From Streptomyces sp. NBC_01471 (GTDB lineage: Bacteria; Actinomycetota; Actinomycetes; Streptomycetales; Streptomycetaceae), in assembly GCF_041438865.1 (NCBI RefSeq), contig NZ_CP109450.1:806001-870000 (forward strand): DNA of 64,000 bases, in the 5' to 3' direction. This document shows positions 55,212 to 64,000 of the stretch, one piece after another. Every line of letters begins with the position of its first letter. Position 1 is the first letter of the stretch. Under the pieces are notes generated by a model. The model was not told the origin of the DNA. It ran no database searches and saw only the letters and a list, made by a program, of their open reading frames with translations. The translations under genes were made by a program, and so were the position numbers.

Positions 55212-56711
55212 ATGCGTAAGTGGGGGCCGCTCATAGCGGTCTGTCTGGGCACCTTCATGCTGCTGCTCGATGTGACGATCGTGATCGTGGCGCTGCCCGA
55301 CATGGCGGGTTCGCTGAAGGCGTCGCTCTCCGATCTCCAGTGGGTGATCGACATCTACGCGCTCGCGCTGGCCGCGCTGCTGCTGGGCGCGGGGGCGGCG
55401 GCCGACGTCACCGGGCGGCGCAGGCTGTACGCGGCGGGCACCGCGCTGTTCGCGCTGGCCTCACTGGCCTGCGGCCTCTCGACGAGCCCGGCAATGCTCA
55501 TCGCGATGCGCGGGCTCCAGGGGGTGGGGGGCGCCGCCATGTTCGCGACGACCCTCTCGCTGCTCGGCGCCGCCTACCAGGGACGGGACCGCGGCGTCGC
55601 GCTCGGGGTGTGGGGTGCGGTGAGCGGCGCCGCCGCGGCGATCGGTCCGGTGCTCGGCGGGGTGCTGACGCAGACGCTGGACTGGCGGTGGATCTTCTTC
55701 GTCAATCTGCCGGTGAGTGCGGCGGCGATCTGGATCACGCTGCGTACGGTCACCGAGTCGCAGCGGCAGGCGGACCGCAGGGTCGACTGGGCCGGCACCG
55801 TGGCCTTCGCGGTGTTCGCCGGGGCCCTGACCTTCGCCGTGGTGCGCGCGGACACCGTGGGCTGGGCCTCCGGCCGTACCGGGGCCGCTGTGGCCGTCGC
55901 CGTGGTGGCGCTGGCCGCGTTCGTGGTCGTCGAACGGCGCGCCGCCCATCCGCTGCTCGATCTGGGGCTGCTGCGCCGCCCGTCGTTCGCCGTGGTGATG
56001 GTGGGCGCGCTGGCCTTCAACGCGGCCGCCTTCGGCGTGCTCCCCTACACCTCGATCTGGCTCCAGACCCTGCTCGGGATGAGTCCGGTACGGGCGGGGC
56101 TCGCCGTACTGCCGCTGGCCGTGGCCTCGTTCGTGGTGGCGGCCGTCGGTGGCCGGCTGCTGCACGGCAGGTCGCCCCGGCTGGTGATCGGCGGCGGGCT
56201 GGTCCTCATCGGCGCCGGGGCACTGGCCGAGGCCACGCTGGACGCCGGATCGGACTGGACGGGCCTTTCGGCCGGGCTGGTACTGGCCGGGATCGGGGTC
56301 GGTCTGGTGTCGCCCGCGCTCGCGGGCGCGGCGCTCGCCTCCGTACCGCCGCGCAACGCCGGGATGGCGGGCGGCGCGGTCAACACCTTCCGCCAGCTCG
56401 GGTTCGCGCTGGGCGTCGCGGTGTTCGGCACCGTGCTCACCTCCCGGATGGAGGGGACGCTGCCCGGCCCCTCCGGGCAGGCGCACACCGCCGCCCATGT
56501 CCTGGCGGGCGGCGGGGCGTCCGCGCTGCGCTCCCGGATCCCGGATGCCACGCTGCACGGCGCCTTCGCGTCGGGGCTCAACGGCGCCGCACTCGTCGCG
56601 GGCATCCTGGGCCTGGTCGCCGGGATCGCGGTACTGGCCTTCCTGCGGCCCGCTCCGGCCGAGCGGCCGCCGGTGCGTACCGAGGAGCCGGTGGGCGCCG
56701 CGTCCCGGTGA
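55212..56711 (+). CDS. DHA2-family MFS exporter
   Basis: The 499-residue transporter has LLLDVTIVIVALPDMAGSL in helix 1, DVTGRRRLY in loop 2-3, and RGLQGVGGAAM in helix 4. Fourteen helices are expected. The ATG at 55212 follows GGGAGAAG. It is divergent from a twin Lrp regulator, probably its controller, and ends before a strong terminator. Confidence 0.9.
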   Translation: MRKWGPLIAVCLGTFMLLLDVTIVIVALPDMAGSLKASLSDLQWVIDIYALALAALLLGAGAAADVTGRRRLYAAGTALFALASLACGLSTSPAMLIAMRGLQGVGGAAMFATTLSLLGAAYQGRDRGVALGVWGAVSGAAAAIGPVLGGVLTQTLDWRWIFFVNLPVSAAAIWITLRTVTESQRQADRRVDWAGTVAFAVFAGALTFAVVRADTVGWASGRTGAAVAVAVVALAAFVVVERRAAHPLLDLGLLRRPSFAVVMVGALAFNAAAFGVLPYTSIWLQTLLGMSPVRAGLAVLPLAVASFVVAAVGGRLLHGRSPRLVIGGGLVLIGAGALAEATLDAGSDWTGLSAGLVLAGIGVGLVSPALAGAALASVPPRNAGMAGGAVNTFRQLGFALGVAVFGTVLTSRMEGTLPGPSGQAHTAAHVLAGGGASALRSRIPDATLHGAFASGLNGAALVAGILGLVAGIAVLAFLRPAPAERPPVRTEEPVGAASR

Positions 56712-57158
56712 GATGTGCTCATGACGACGTACCGGTGACGATGCGCCGGTGCCGGTGACAGTGACGATGGACCGAGGGTGTCCGCACGGATCGTGCGGGC
56801 GCCCTCTGCGTTTCCCCGGCGTCCCGTGGCGCCCTGCGATCACAGGGGGATCACGGGGACGTCACAGGAGACTGCCGCCCGCGGAACGCCCGGCCCCGCA
56901 CGACCTCCGCAGGTCACAGGGGTTGAGCGGCCTCCGTGCCTTCTCCGTACAGATTCGGTGGAGATTCCGTCTCGCGGAACTTACCGTTCAGTCAGGAGGG
57001 TGCCCAACGCTTCACCATGTGGGTAGATTTCGCCTGCCGGGCCTCTGCGGAGCCCCGCGATACCCCCACAAACCGGTCACCGGAACCCTCTCCCGCCGGA
57101 TCTCGCGTTGGGGTAGCGTCACGGCGCTGTGCGGAGCGTCACATAGGAGCAGGTCATT
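56712..57158. other. Intergenic region before the acyl-CoA synthetase
   Basis: 447 bases with the terminator at 56774-56806. The remaining part has several TCACAGG/GTCACAGG-like repeats (56840-56935) but no supportable gene. Confidence 0.55.
56774..56806 (+). terminator. 15-bp hairpin after the MFS gene
   Basis: GAGGGTGTCCGCACG at 56774-56788 pairs with CGTGCGGGCGCCCTC at 56792-56806 (two G-U pairs) around GAT, followed by TGCGTTT. Confidence 0.75.
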
Positions 57159-58979
57159 TTGCGCGAGTTCACTGTCCCACCCATAGTGACGGCGCCCCAG
57201 GTCGGCGGACTGGCGGACGTCGTGTTCGATCACGCCGAAGACGATCCCCACCGGCCTGCCCTCGGCCGGAAGGAGGACGGGCGCTGGTACGACATGTCGT
57301 CCGGAGAGTTCCGGGATCAGGTGCTCGCGCTCGCCAAGGGGTTGCTTGCCGACGGGGTGCGGTTCGGCGACCGGGTGGCGATCATGTGCCGGACCCGCTA
57401 CGAGTGGACGCTCTTCGACTTCGCGCTCTGGTCCGTGGGCGCCCAGCCGGTGCCCGTGTACCCGACCTCCTCCGCCGAGCAGGTCTTCTGGATGCTGTAC
57501 GACTCCGAGGTCAGCGCGTGCATGGTGGAGCACGAGGACCACGCCATGACCATCGGCTCGGTGATCGACCGGCTGCCCGCACTGCGCAGGCTCTGGCAGC
57601 TGGACGCGGGCGCGCTGGACGAACTCCTCGAAGCGGGCGCCGGCATCGACGACGAGGTGGTGCACCGCCACCGGCGGGCCGTGACCCCTGACTCGGTCGC
57701 CACCGTCATCTACACCTCCGGCACCACGGGCCGCCCCAAGGGCTGTGTGATCACCCACGCCAATCTGATGTACGAGGCCGACACCATGGTCGCCCGCTGG
57801 GAGCCGGTGTTCCGCTCCAAGCGCGGCGAGACCTCGTCCACCCTGCTCTTCCTGCCGCTCGCCCATGTCTTCGGCAGGATGGTCGAGGTCGCCGCCGTAC
57901 GCGGCCGGGTGAAGCTCGGCCACCAGCCCGAGCTCGCGGCCCGTGCGCTGCTGCCCGATCTGGCCGCCTTCCGGCCGACGTTCATCCTCGCCGTGCCCTA
58001 CATCTTCGAGAAGGTCTTCAACGCGGCGCGCCGCAAGGCCGAGACCGAGGGGAAGGCAGGCCCGTTCGACAAGGCCGTCGAGGTGGCGGTGCGCCATGCG
58101 GAGGCCATGGAGCACAAGGCGTTCGGGGTGGGTCCGGGCCCCTCGGCGAGCCTGCGGATGCAGCACCAGTTCTTCGAGAAGGTCGTCTACGCGAAGGTGC
58201 GCGAGGCGATGGGGGGCCGGGTGCGGCACGCGATGTCAGGCGGCTCGGGGATGGACCGGCGGCTCGGTCTGTTCTACGAGGGCGCCGGTATCTCGATCTA
58301 CGAGGGCTACGGACTCACCGAGTCGACGGCGGCGGCCACCGCCAACCCGCCCGAGCGCACCCGCTACGGCACGGTCGGCCAGCCCATCCCCGGCGCCACC
58401 GTGTACATCGCCGACGACGGCGAGGTGTGGGTGCGCGGCCGGAACGTGTTCGGCGGGTACCTCAACTCTTCCAAGGCCACCGACGGCGTACTCCACGACG
58501 GCTGGCTCTCCACCGGCGACCTGGGATCGCTGGACGACGACGGCTATCTCACGATCACCGGCCGCAAGAAGGAGATCCTGGTGACCTCCGGCGGCAAGAG
58601 CGTCTCGCCGACCGGTCTGGAGGAGCGTGTACGGGGCCATCCTCTGGTCGCGCAGTGCCTGGTCGTGGGCAACGACCGGCCGTACGTCGCCGCGCTCGTC
58701 ACGCTCGACCAGGAGGCGGTCGCGCACTGGCTCTCCCTCCACGGAAAACCGCAGATGACCCCGGCCGCCCTGGTGCGCGATCCGGATCTGGAGACGGAGG
58801 TCCGGCGGTCCGTGGTGGCGGCGAACACCCTGGTCTCGCAGGCCGAGTCGATCCGGACGTTCCGGATCCTCGCCCATCAGTTCTCCGAGGAGCACGGCCT
58901 GCTCACCCCGTCGCTGAAACTCAAGCGCAAGGCGATCGAGACGGCGTACAGCGAAGAGGTCGAGGCGCTTTACCGCTGA
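57159..58979 (+). CDS. Long-chain acyl-CoA synthetase (FadD-like)
   Basis: The 606-residue ANL enzyme has the P-loop YTSGTTGRPKG at about 185-195, EGYGLTESTAA near 385, and the C-terminal GWLSTGDLGSLDDDGYL and GRKKEILVTSGGK with the hinge and catalytic Lys at the end (SLKLKRKAI). It activates fatty acids to CoA esters. The TTG start at 57159 follows AGGAGC at 9 bases spacing. It is independent of the neighbouring KAS III. Confidence 0.92.
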   Translation: MREFTVPPIVTAPQVGGLADVVFDHAEDDPHRPALGRKEDGRWYDMSSGEFRDQVLALAKGLLADGVRFGDRVAIMCRTRYEWTLFDFALWSVGAQPVPVYPTSSAEQVFWMLYDSEVSACMVEHEDHAMTIGSVIDRLPALRRLWQLDAGALDELLEAGAGIDDEVVHRHRRAVTPDSVATVIYTSGTTGRPKGCVITHANLMYEADTMVARWEPVFRSKRGETSSTLLFLPLAHVFGRMVEVAAVRGRVKLGHQPELAARALLPDLAAFRPTFILAVPYIFEKVFNAARRKAETEGKAGPFDKAVEVAVRHAEAMEHKAFGVGPGPSASLRMQHQFFEKVVYAKVREAMGGRVRHAMSGGSGMDRRLGLFYEGAGISIYEGYGLTESTAAATANPPERTRYGTVGQPIPGATVYIADDGEVWVRGRNVFGGYLNSSKATDGVLHDGWLSTGDLGSLDDDGYLTITGRKKEILVTSGGKSVSPTGLEERVRGHPLVAQCLVVGNDRPYVAALVTLDQEAVAHWLSLHGKPQMTPAALVRDPDLETEVRRSVVAANTLVSQAESIRTFRILAHQFSEEHGLLTPSLKLKRKAIETAYSEEVEALYR

Positions 58980-59079
58980 GACCTCCTTGGGGGAATGGGC
59001 AGCGGCATGTGATCGTTGTCCAGGGGCGTATCAACCGATGACGTACTCACCATCACGCACCAAAAGGAGTCGACCGCTC

Positions 59080-59916
59080 GTGAGCAAGGTCCCCTTCATC
59101 ACCCTCAACAACGGCACCCGGATGCCGCAGCTCGGCTTCGGGGTCTGGCAGGTCGCCGACGACGAGGCCACGAAGGCCGTCGGCACCGCGCTGGAAGCCG
59201 GATACCGCAGCATCGACACCGCTGCGATATACGGCAACGAGGAGGGCACAGGGAAGGCGCTCGCCGCGTCGGGCATCGCCCGTGACGAACTCTTCGTCAC
59301 CACGAAGCTGTGGAATTCCGAACAGGGTTACGACTCGACCCTGCGCGCCTTCGACACCTCGCTCTCCAAGCTGGGCCTGGACTACGTCGACCTGTATCTG
59401 ATCCACTGGCCGGTCCCCTCCAAGGACGCCTACGTGGACACGTACAAGGCCTTCGAGAAGATCCACGCCGACGGCCGCGCGAAGACCATCGGGGTCTCCA
59501 ACTTCCTTCCGGAGCACCTGAAGCGCCTGCTGGGCGAGACCTCTGTGGTCCCGGCCCTCAACCAGATCGAGCTCCACCCGCACCTGCAGCAGGCCGAGTC
59601 GCGCGCCTTCCACACGGAGCACGGCATCCACACGGAAGCCTGGTCCCCCCTCGGCCAGGGCAAGGGGCTGCTGGAGGTCCCGACCGTGGTCGCCATCGCG
59701 CAGAAGCACGGCCGCAGCGCCGCCCAGGTGGTGCTGCGCTGGCATCTGCAGACCGGCAACGTGGTCATCCCGAAGTCCGTGACACCGTCGCGGATCAAGG
59801 AGAACATCGACGTCTTCGGCTTCGAGCTGGACGCCGACGACCTGGCGGCCATCGCCGCACTCGACGAGGGCAAGCGGCTGGGGGCCGACCCGGCCACCAT
59901 GGCCATCGGCGCCTGA
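59080..59916 (+). CDS. Aldo/keto reductase
   Basis: The 278-residue AKR has the catalytic tetrad D46 (SIDTAAIYG), Y51, K76 (VTTKLWN) and H109 (LIHWP). It also has the NADPH-binding IPKSVTPSRIKEN near the end. The GTG at 59080 follows AAAAGGAG. It converges with the pterin dehydratase gene. Confidence 0.92.
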   Translation: MSKVPFITLNNGTRMPQLGFGVWQVADDEATKAVGTALEAGYRSIDTAAIYGNEEGTGKALAASGIARDELFVTTKLWNSEQGYDSTLRAFDTSLSKLGLDYVDLYLIHWPVPSKDAYVDTYKAFEKIHADGRAKTIGVSNFLPEHLKRLLGETSVVPALNQIELHPHLQQAESRAFHTEHGIHTEAWSPLGQGKGLLEVPTVVAIAQKHGRSAAQVVLRWHLQTGNVVIPKSVTPSRIKENIDVFGFELDADDLAAIAALDEGKRLGADPATMAIGA

Positions 59917-59935
59917 TCCCTGCCGCCCCGCGTAT

Positions 59936-59967
59936 CCGGGCCCGGGCCCAGCCGTCCGGGCCCGGGC
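59936..59967. terminator. Paired palindromes between convergent genes
   Basis: Two copies of CCGGGCCCGGGC at 59936-59947 and 59956-59967 can pair over 10 bases. They lie between the AKR and pterin dehydratase stops. Confidence 0.6.
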
Positions 59968-59991
59968 ACCCGTAGCGCATCGGACACATCC

Positions 59992-60297
59992 TCAGCGGGC
60001 GCCGTGACCGGGAGCGGCCTCCTCGACCCGCCGGGCCAGTTCGAAGTCCTTGGCGGTGACCGCGCCGCCCGCGTCATGTGTGTGCACCCTCAGCGCCACC
60101 GAGTTGTATCCGAGGGTCAGATCGGAGTGGTGACCCAGCTCCTCCTGGATCTGCGCGATGTGGACCACCATCGCGGTGGCGGCGAAGTGTCCGGGCAGCC
60201 GGTAGGAACGGACGATGCGGTCGCCGTCCAGGGACCAGCCGGGCAGCTCGCGCAGCCGGTCCTCGGTCTCTTTCCGCGTCAGCGGTTCTGCGGGCAT
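59992..60297 (-). CDS. 4a-hydroxytetrahydrobiopterin dehydratase (PCD)
   Basis: The 101-residue protein has the PCD signature EELGHHSDLTLGYNSVALRV followed by HTHDAGG, with catalytic H56, H57 and H74. It regenerates the pterin cofactor of hydroxylases or serves as a pterin enzyme. It converges with AKR. Confidence 0.92.
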   Translation of the reverse strand: MPAEPLTRKETEDRLRELPGWSLDGDRIVRSYRLPGHFAATAMVVHIAQIQEELGHHSDLTLGYNSVALRVHTHDAGGAVTAKDFELARRVEEAAPGHGAR

Positions 60298-60346
60298 GTG
60301 CGGGGTTCCTTCCGGGAGACTGTCTGCGCGACGTTACGGTCTGGGG

Positions 60347-61153
60347 ATGACAACTGTCGCTCCCGACACCGGAGTAGGGCCACTGCTGCGCGACTGGCGC
60401 AGACAGCGCCGGGTCAGTCAGCTGGAGCTGGCCCTGCGGGCCGACTCGTCGGCCCGCCACATCAGCTTCATCGAGACGGGCCGCGCCCGCCCCAGTGAGG
60501 AGATGGTGCTGCGCCTCGCCGAACACCTGGACGTGCCCGTCCGTGAGCGCAACGCCCTGCTTCTCTCGGCCGGCTACGCGCCGCGGTACGCGGAGACCAT
60601 GCTCGACGACCCTTCGATGGGCGCGCTGCACGAGGGGATCAACCAGCTCCTGCTCGGATACGAGCCGTATCCGGCGCTGGTGGTCGACGGGCGGTACGAC
60701 GTCGTCGCCGCCAACCGCGGCATCGCGATGCTGCTGGAAGGGGTCCCCGACCGGCTGCTCACGCCCCCGCTGAACGCGATGCGGCTGACGCTGCACCCCT
60801 CCGGGCTCGCACCCCGTATCCGCAATCTCCGGGAGTGGCGGGGGCATCTGCTGCACCAGATGGAGCGCCAGCTGGCACTGGCCCGCTCCGATTCGCTGCG
60901 TGAACTGTACGAGGAGGTCGCCGCCTATCCCGTTCCCGCTTCGGCGGACGGGCGGACGGGGCGGGTGCCCGGGTCCGTTCCGCACTTCGCACTGCCGCTG
61001 GAGATCGAACACGAAGGGCGGGTGCTGTCCTTCCTCTCGTCCATCTCCACCTTCAACACACCGATGGACGTGACGGTGGCCGAGCTGGCGATCGAGACGT
61101 TCCTCCCGGCCGATCCCGCGACGGTCGCGTATCTGCGGTCACTGGCGGCCTGA
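60347..61153 (+). CDS. XRE-family regulator with MmyB-like ligand domain
   Basis: The 268-residue protein has an XRE helix-turn-helix (about 8-65: LLRDWRRQRRVSQLELALRADSS) and a C-terminal MmyB/MltR-like domain with NQLLLGYEPYPALVVDGRYDVVAANRGI, abbreviated, as seen in Streptomyces MmyB proteins. It probably regulates an unlinked or neighbouring enzyme gene. Confidence 0.88.
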   Translation: MTTVAPDTGVGPLLRDWRRQRRVSQLELALRADSSARHISFIETGRARPSEEMVLRLAEHLDVPVRERNALLLSAGYAPRYAETMLDDPSMGALHEGINQLLLGYEPYPALVVDGRYDVVAANRGIAMLLEGVPDRLLTPPLNAMRLTLHPSGLAPRIRNLREWRGHLLHQMERQLALARSDSLRELYEEVAAYPVPASADGRTGRVPGSVPHFALPLEIEHEGRVLSFLSSISTFNTPMDVTVAELAIETFLPADPATVAYLRSLAA

Positions 61154-61206
61154 CCGGCGGGGCCGGTCGGGCGACGGGGCGCGGGGCACCGGGAGAACGG
61201 AGATTC

Positions 61207-61431
61207 CTAGGGCACCTGCCGCAGATACAGGGCGCCGCAGGTGTGGCAGAAAGGCTGGCTCTCGGGGGTGCCCCAGACATCCGTCGACTGTTTGGGTGCG
61301 GCCGGGTCCAGTTCGCGTCCGCACAGGGCGGTCGCTTCGCCGAGGTGCGCGATGTGCCACCACTCCACCCTGGGGTGCTCGTCCGAGGGTGACGAACCCT
61401 CCTGGAGATGGGCCTGCATGACGTATTCCAT
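61207..61431 (-). CDS. Small CxxC protein
   Basis: The 74-residue protein has a cysteine in TALCGREL and a C-x2-C pair in PFCHTCGALYL, with VEWWHIAHLGEA conserved-looking between. It may bind zinc. The ATG at 61431 follows AGGAGG. It is divergent from the response-regulator/phosphatase gene. No family was recognised with confidence. Confidence 0.75.
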   Translation of the reverse strand: MEYVMQAHLQEGSSPSDEHPRVEWWHIAHLGEATALCGRELDPAAPKQSTDVWGTPESQPFCHTCGALYLRQVP

Positions 61432-61673
61432 TTTCGCCTCCTTTTGTCTCATTCTCCCACCTCGGTAAATGGATCGACGTGACGTACGAATCCCGTCCCC
61501 TCGTGTCGCACCGGCACTCCGACGGAATTCGGGCCCGGAATTCTCCCGGCGCATTCTCGGCGGACGCGGAATGTTGTCCGACCGGCCGTCGCCGGTCCCG
61601 GCCCCGGTCGCATATGCTCGCGGCGATACGGCGCCCCAGTACCCGCGCCGTCGGGCTGGGGTGGGGGTGGAGC

Positions 61674-62948
61674 GTGTCCGAGATACAGGTGCCCGCTTCG
61701 GCACGTCTTGCGGTACCTGCCGCGAGGAACCGGCAGCAGCTCCTGACGGTGACCGGTGAGTCCTTCCGCGACATCGAGGCGATCCTGCTGCTGGTCGAGG
61801 ACGACGCGGGCGACGCTCTCCTCGTCGAGGAGATGCTGGCCGACAGCGATCTGGACTCTCCCGTCAGCTGGTGCAAGACGCTGGCCGCGGCCCAGCAGTT
61901 CCTGCGGACCTGCCGCACACCGGTGTGCGTACTGCTCGATCTGCATCTGCCGGACGTCCAGGGGCTCGACGCGGTCACCCGCATCGTCGGCGCGGCCCCC
62001 GATGTGGCGATCGTGGTGCTCACCGGACTCGCCGAGGGCGACGCCGGGCTGGCCGCCGTCGCCACCGGCGCACAGGACTACCTGGTCAAGGACCGGCTCG
62101 AACCGGAGTCTCGGAGCCGCGCCGTCCGTTACGCCCTCCAGCGCAAGCAGGTCGAGCAGTCGGCCGCCGCGCTCCAGGCCAACCGGCTGATGGCCGAGGA
62201 GAACGCCAGGCTGGAGCGGGGGCTGCTGCCCGTGCCGCTGCTGCGCGGGCGCGACTTCGAGGCCGTCGCGCGGTACACCCCGGGGCGGGCCCACGGACTG
62301 CTCAGCGGCGATTTCTACGACGTGGTGCAGACCGCCGACCAGACGGTGCACGCGGTGATAGGCGATGTCTCGGGCCACGGGGCGGCCGAGGCGGCTCTCG
62401 GCGTGTGTCTGCGGGTCGCCTGGCGGAGCGCCGTGCTGTGCGCGATGGAGCACCTGGAGCAGATCAGGCTGCTGGAGGAGATCCTCGTCGCCGAGCGCTC
62501 CGATCCGAGCATCTTCGCCACCGTGACCTCGCTGGTCTTCCCGCCCGGCGGCCGCACCGTACGCGTCACCCGGGCCGGGCACCCCGGATTCCTCGTCCGG
62601 CACGGCGCGGAGGTCGGCTGGACCGAACCGGGCGGCGGCATGGCCCTGGGGCTGGTGCCGGGCGCCGCCCGGTGGACCGAGACCGAGCTGCCGCTGCCCA
62701 GCGGCGGGCAGATCGTGCTGTTCACCGACGGATTGTTCGAGGGCCGCACCGGTCCGGAGTCCCGGCTCGGGGAAGCGGGGCTGCTGGATCTCGCCCGAAG
62801 ACACGGGGCGTTGCCCGCCACCGGGTTCGTCGACGCGCTGGTGCGCGGCGCGACCGAAGGGGCAGCGCCGTACGGAGGGCTCGCGGACGACGTGGCCGTC
62901 CTGCACCTGGGATGGGGGCCGGCTCATCGTGAGCAGTCAGACCGTTAG
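61674..62948 (+). CDS. Response regulator with PP2C-type phosphatase (SpoIIE-like)
   Basis: The 424-residue protein has a receiver with D89 in [11 protein letters not shown], and a PP2C_SIG phosphatase domain with [20 protein letters not shown] and [10 protein letters not shown]. The GTG start at 61674 follows GGTGGAGC. It overlaps the downstream kinase by 20 bases. Such proteins dephosphorylate anti-sigma factor antagonists in stress sigma pathways. Confidence 0.92.
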   Translation: MSEIQVPASARLAVPAARNRQQLLTVTGESFRDIEAILLLVEDDAGDALLVEEMLADSDLDSPVSWCKTLAAAQQFLRTCRTPVCVLLDLHLPDVQGLDAVTRIVGAAPDVAIVVLTGLAEGDAGLAAVATGAQDYLVKDRLEPESRSRAVRYALQRKQVEQSAAALQANRLMAEENARLERGLLPVPLLRGRDFEAVARYTPGRAHGLLSGDFYDVVQTADQTVHAVIGDVSGHGAAEAALGVCLRVAWRSAVLCAMEHLEQIRLLEEILVAERSDPSIFATVTSLVFPPGGRTVRVTRAGHPGFLVRHGAEVGWTEPGGGMALGLVPGAARWTETELPLPSGGQIVLFTDGLFEGRTGPESRLGEAGLLDLARRHGALPATGFVDALVRGATEGAAPYGGLADDVAVLHLGWGPAHREQSDR

Positions 62949-64000
62949 CGGCGAGCACAGCGACATCGGGAACACCACGCCGGGCGGGGAGGGGCCGTCC
63001 GGTGACCGTCCGGCGGCGCCCCCGGCCCGGCCGGGCTTCCGGTCACGCCTCTCGGTGCAGAACTGGGTCCATCTGATCCTCGCCGGATTCGTGGTCGTGG
63101 TCTGCGGCTGCACCGCCGTCGGCGGTGTCTTCCTCGCCCGTACCAACGACCGGACCACCGCACTCGTCGACCGCATCCAGCCCGCCCGCTCCGCCTCCTT
63201 CCAGCTCCAGAAGGCGCTCCTCGACCAGGAGACGGGGGTCCGTGGCTACGCGCTCAGCGGCGACGAGTCCTTCCTGGAACCGTACGAGCAGGGCATCCGG
63301 GACGAGCGGCTGTACCGCGCCAGGGTCGGCACGTTCATCGGAACCGGGCGCCCCTACGCGCAGGACCTGGAACGGATCCGGCTGGCCGCGCTGAAATGGC
63401 GCGGCGAACAGGCCGGGCCGCTGATCGCCGCCGTACGGGCCGAGGGCCGCGGGACCGCGTCGGCCGGGCGCGTCGCGCGGAGCAAGTCCGCCTTCGACGG
63501 GCTGCGGGCCGACATGGCCGTCCAGCAGCGCCACATCGAGGCCGAAGCGGCGCGGGCTCGGTCCGGTCTTGACGCGTCCCGCCGTACCCAGAACCGGGTT
63601 CTGATCGCCCTGCTCGCGGCCTTCGCCCTGGTGGTGGTCACGCTCAGCGTGCTGTTGCACCGGATCGTGGGCCGTCCGCTGTACGCGCTGCGCACCTCGT
63701 CGGAGACCGTACGCGGCGGGGAGTTCCACCACCGGATCGAGGTCACGGGCCCCGCCGATGTGCGGGCCGTCGGAGCGGCCGTGGACGACATGCGGCGGCG
63801 GCTCGCCGACGAGCTGGCCGATTCCCTGGAGCGCGAGACGCTGCTCGCGGGGCAGACCGAGGAGCTGCGGCGGTCCAACTCGGAGCTGGAGCAGTTCGCC
63901 TATGTGGCCTCGCACGACCTCCAGGAACCGCTGCGCAAGGTCGCCTCGTTCTGCCAGCTGCTGGAGAAGCGGTACGGCGACGAGCTGGACGACCGGGGCA
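62929..64000 (+). CDS. CHASE3 sensor histidine kinase (partial)
   Basis: The visible 357 residues show TM1 at about 45-67, a CHASE3 region ([31 protein letters not shown], abbreviated), TM2 at about 222-243, HAMP, a coiled coil and HisKA with H329 in [10 protein letters not shown]. The gene runs off the right edge. It starts at GTG 62929 inside the phosphatase gene. With the preceding regulator it forms a sensory pair probably feeding a sigma-B-type switch. Confidence 0.9.
   Translation, partial: MSSQTVSGEHSDIGNTTPGGEGPSGDRPAAPPARPGFRSRLSVQNWVHLILAGFVVVVCGCTAVGGVFLARTNDRTTALVDRIQPARSASFQLQKALLDQETGVRGYALSGDESFLEPYEQGIRDERLYRARVGTFIGTGRPYAQDLERIRLAALKWRGEQAGPLIAAVRAEGRGTASAGRVARSKSAFDGLRADMAVQQRHIEAEAARARSGLDASRRTQNRVLIALLAAFALVVVTLSVLLHRIVGRPLYALRTSSETVRGGEFHHRIEVTGPADVRAVGAAVDDMRRRLADELADSLERETLLAGQTEELRRSNSELEQFAYVASHDLQEPLRKVASFCQLLEKRYGDELDDRG

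Noticed and set aside
56936..57691. Open frame overlapping the acyl-CoA synthetase start
   Set aside because: It is out of frame with the enzyme and repeats its codon pattern; the TTG start at 57159 has AGGAG.

Overview
The window looks like a stretch of linear Streptomyces chromosome. It is very GC-rich with strongly GC-biased third codon positions. It carries a conservon (sensor kinase, roadblock, DUF742 and Ras-like GTPase genes, with a CYP157-type P450), an RNase Sa homologue, an AldO-type alditol oxidase, a class F sortase, GTG/TTG starts, and many ATGA-overlapped gene pairs. No rRNA, CRISPR array, insertion sequence or phage was seen. One tRNA (Leu, anticodon GAG) is present.

Layout. 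1-4.9 kb: FMN-dependent SsuD-like monooxygenase, a DHA2 drug exporter carrying a C-terminal regulatory domain, and a BlaI/M56-peptidase pair. 4.9-9.1 kb: an ABC ATPase/permease operon divergent from a NarL-type two-component pair. 9.2-13.4 kb: alditol oxidase and LacZ. 13.4-16.6 kb: threonine catabolism (tdh-kbl) with a LysR regulator overlapping kbl. 16.9-18 kb: secreted guanyl-specific RNase and a YchJ protein. 18.4-21.2 kb: a TetR gene with an operator array, a PAP2 gene broken by a 22-bp tandem duplication, and a DMT exporter. 21.1-24.5 kb: GH36 alpha-galactosidase and a secreted GH18 chitinase-like enzyme. 24.9-33.4 kb: class I terpene synthase facing a five-gene conservon (cvnA-cvnB-cvnC-cvnD-P450), preceded by a large LAL-type ATPase that has no DNA-binding domain. 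33.8-35.9 kb: DUF2127 protein, histidine phosphatase, a minisatellite and a decayed histidine-phosphatase pseudogene. 36.0-37.2 kb: cobalamin riboswitch and cbtBA. 37.5-39.6 kb: Tat-exported phospholipase C-like phosphoesterase and an HD protein. 39.6-44.6 kb: an OmpR/HK pair, a secreted surface protein with its probable sortase, and an SPW-repeat protein. 44.7 kb: tRNA-Leu. 45-49.7 kb: aldehyde dehydrogenase, GntR/FCD regulator, KAS III-like enzyme and FdhD. 49.8-56.7 kb: a set of regulator/transporter pairs (MarR/zinc-type oxidoreductase, LysR/SBF-like transporter, twin-Lrp/MFS). 57.2-60.3 kb: acyl-CoA synthetase, aldo/keto reductase and pterin carbinolamine dehydratase. 60.3-64 kb: XRE/MmyB-type regulator, a small CxxC protein, a response-regulator/PP2C phosphatase and the start of a CHASE3 sensor kinase that runs off the window.

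Main points of interest. (1) The conservon P450 lacks both conserved residues of the ExxR motif and has a long Pro/Ala tail; it sits tail-to-tail with a terpene synthase and downstream of an HTH-less LAL ATPase. (2) The PAP2 gene is frameshifted by a perfect short duplication, and the shifted frame stays open into the next gene. (3) Several divergent promoters carry clear inverted or direct repeat operators that can be assigned to the adjacent regulator. All functional calls rest on reading motifs and family resemblance from the translated sequence; no database search was run.
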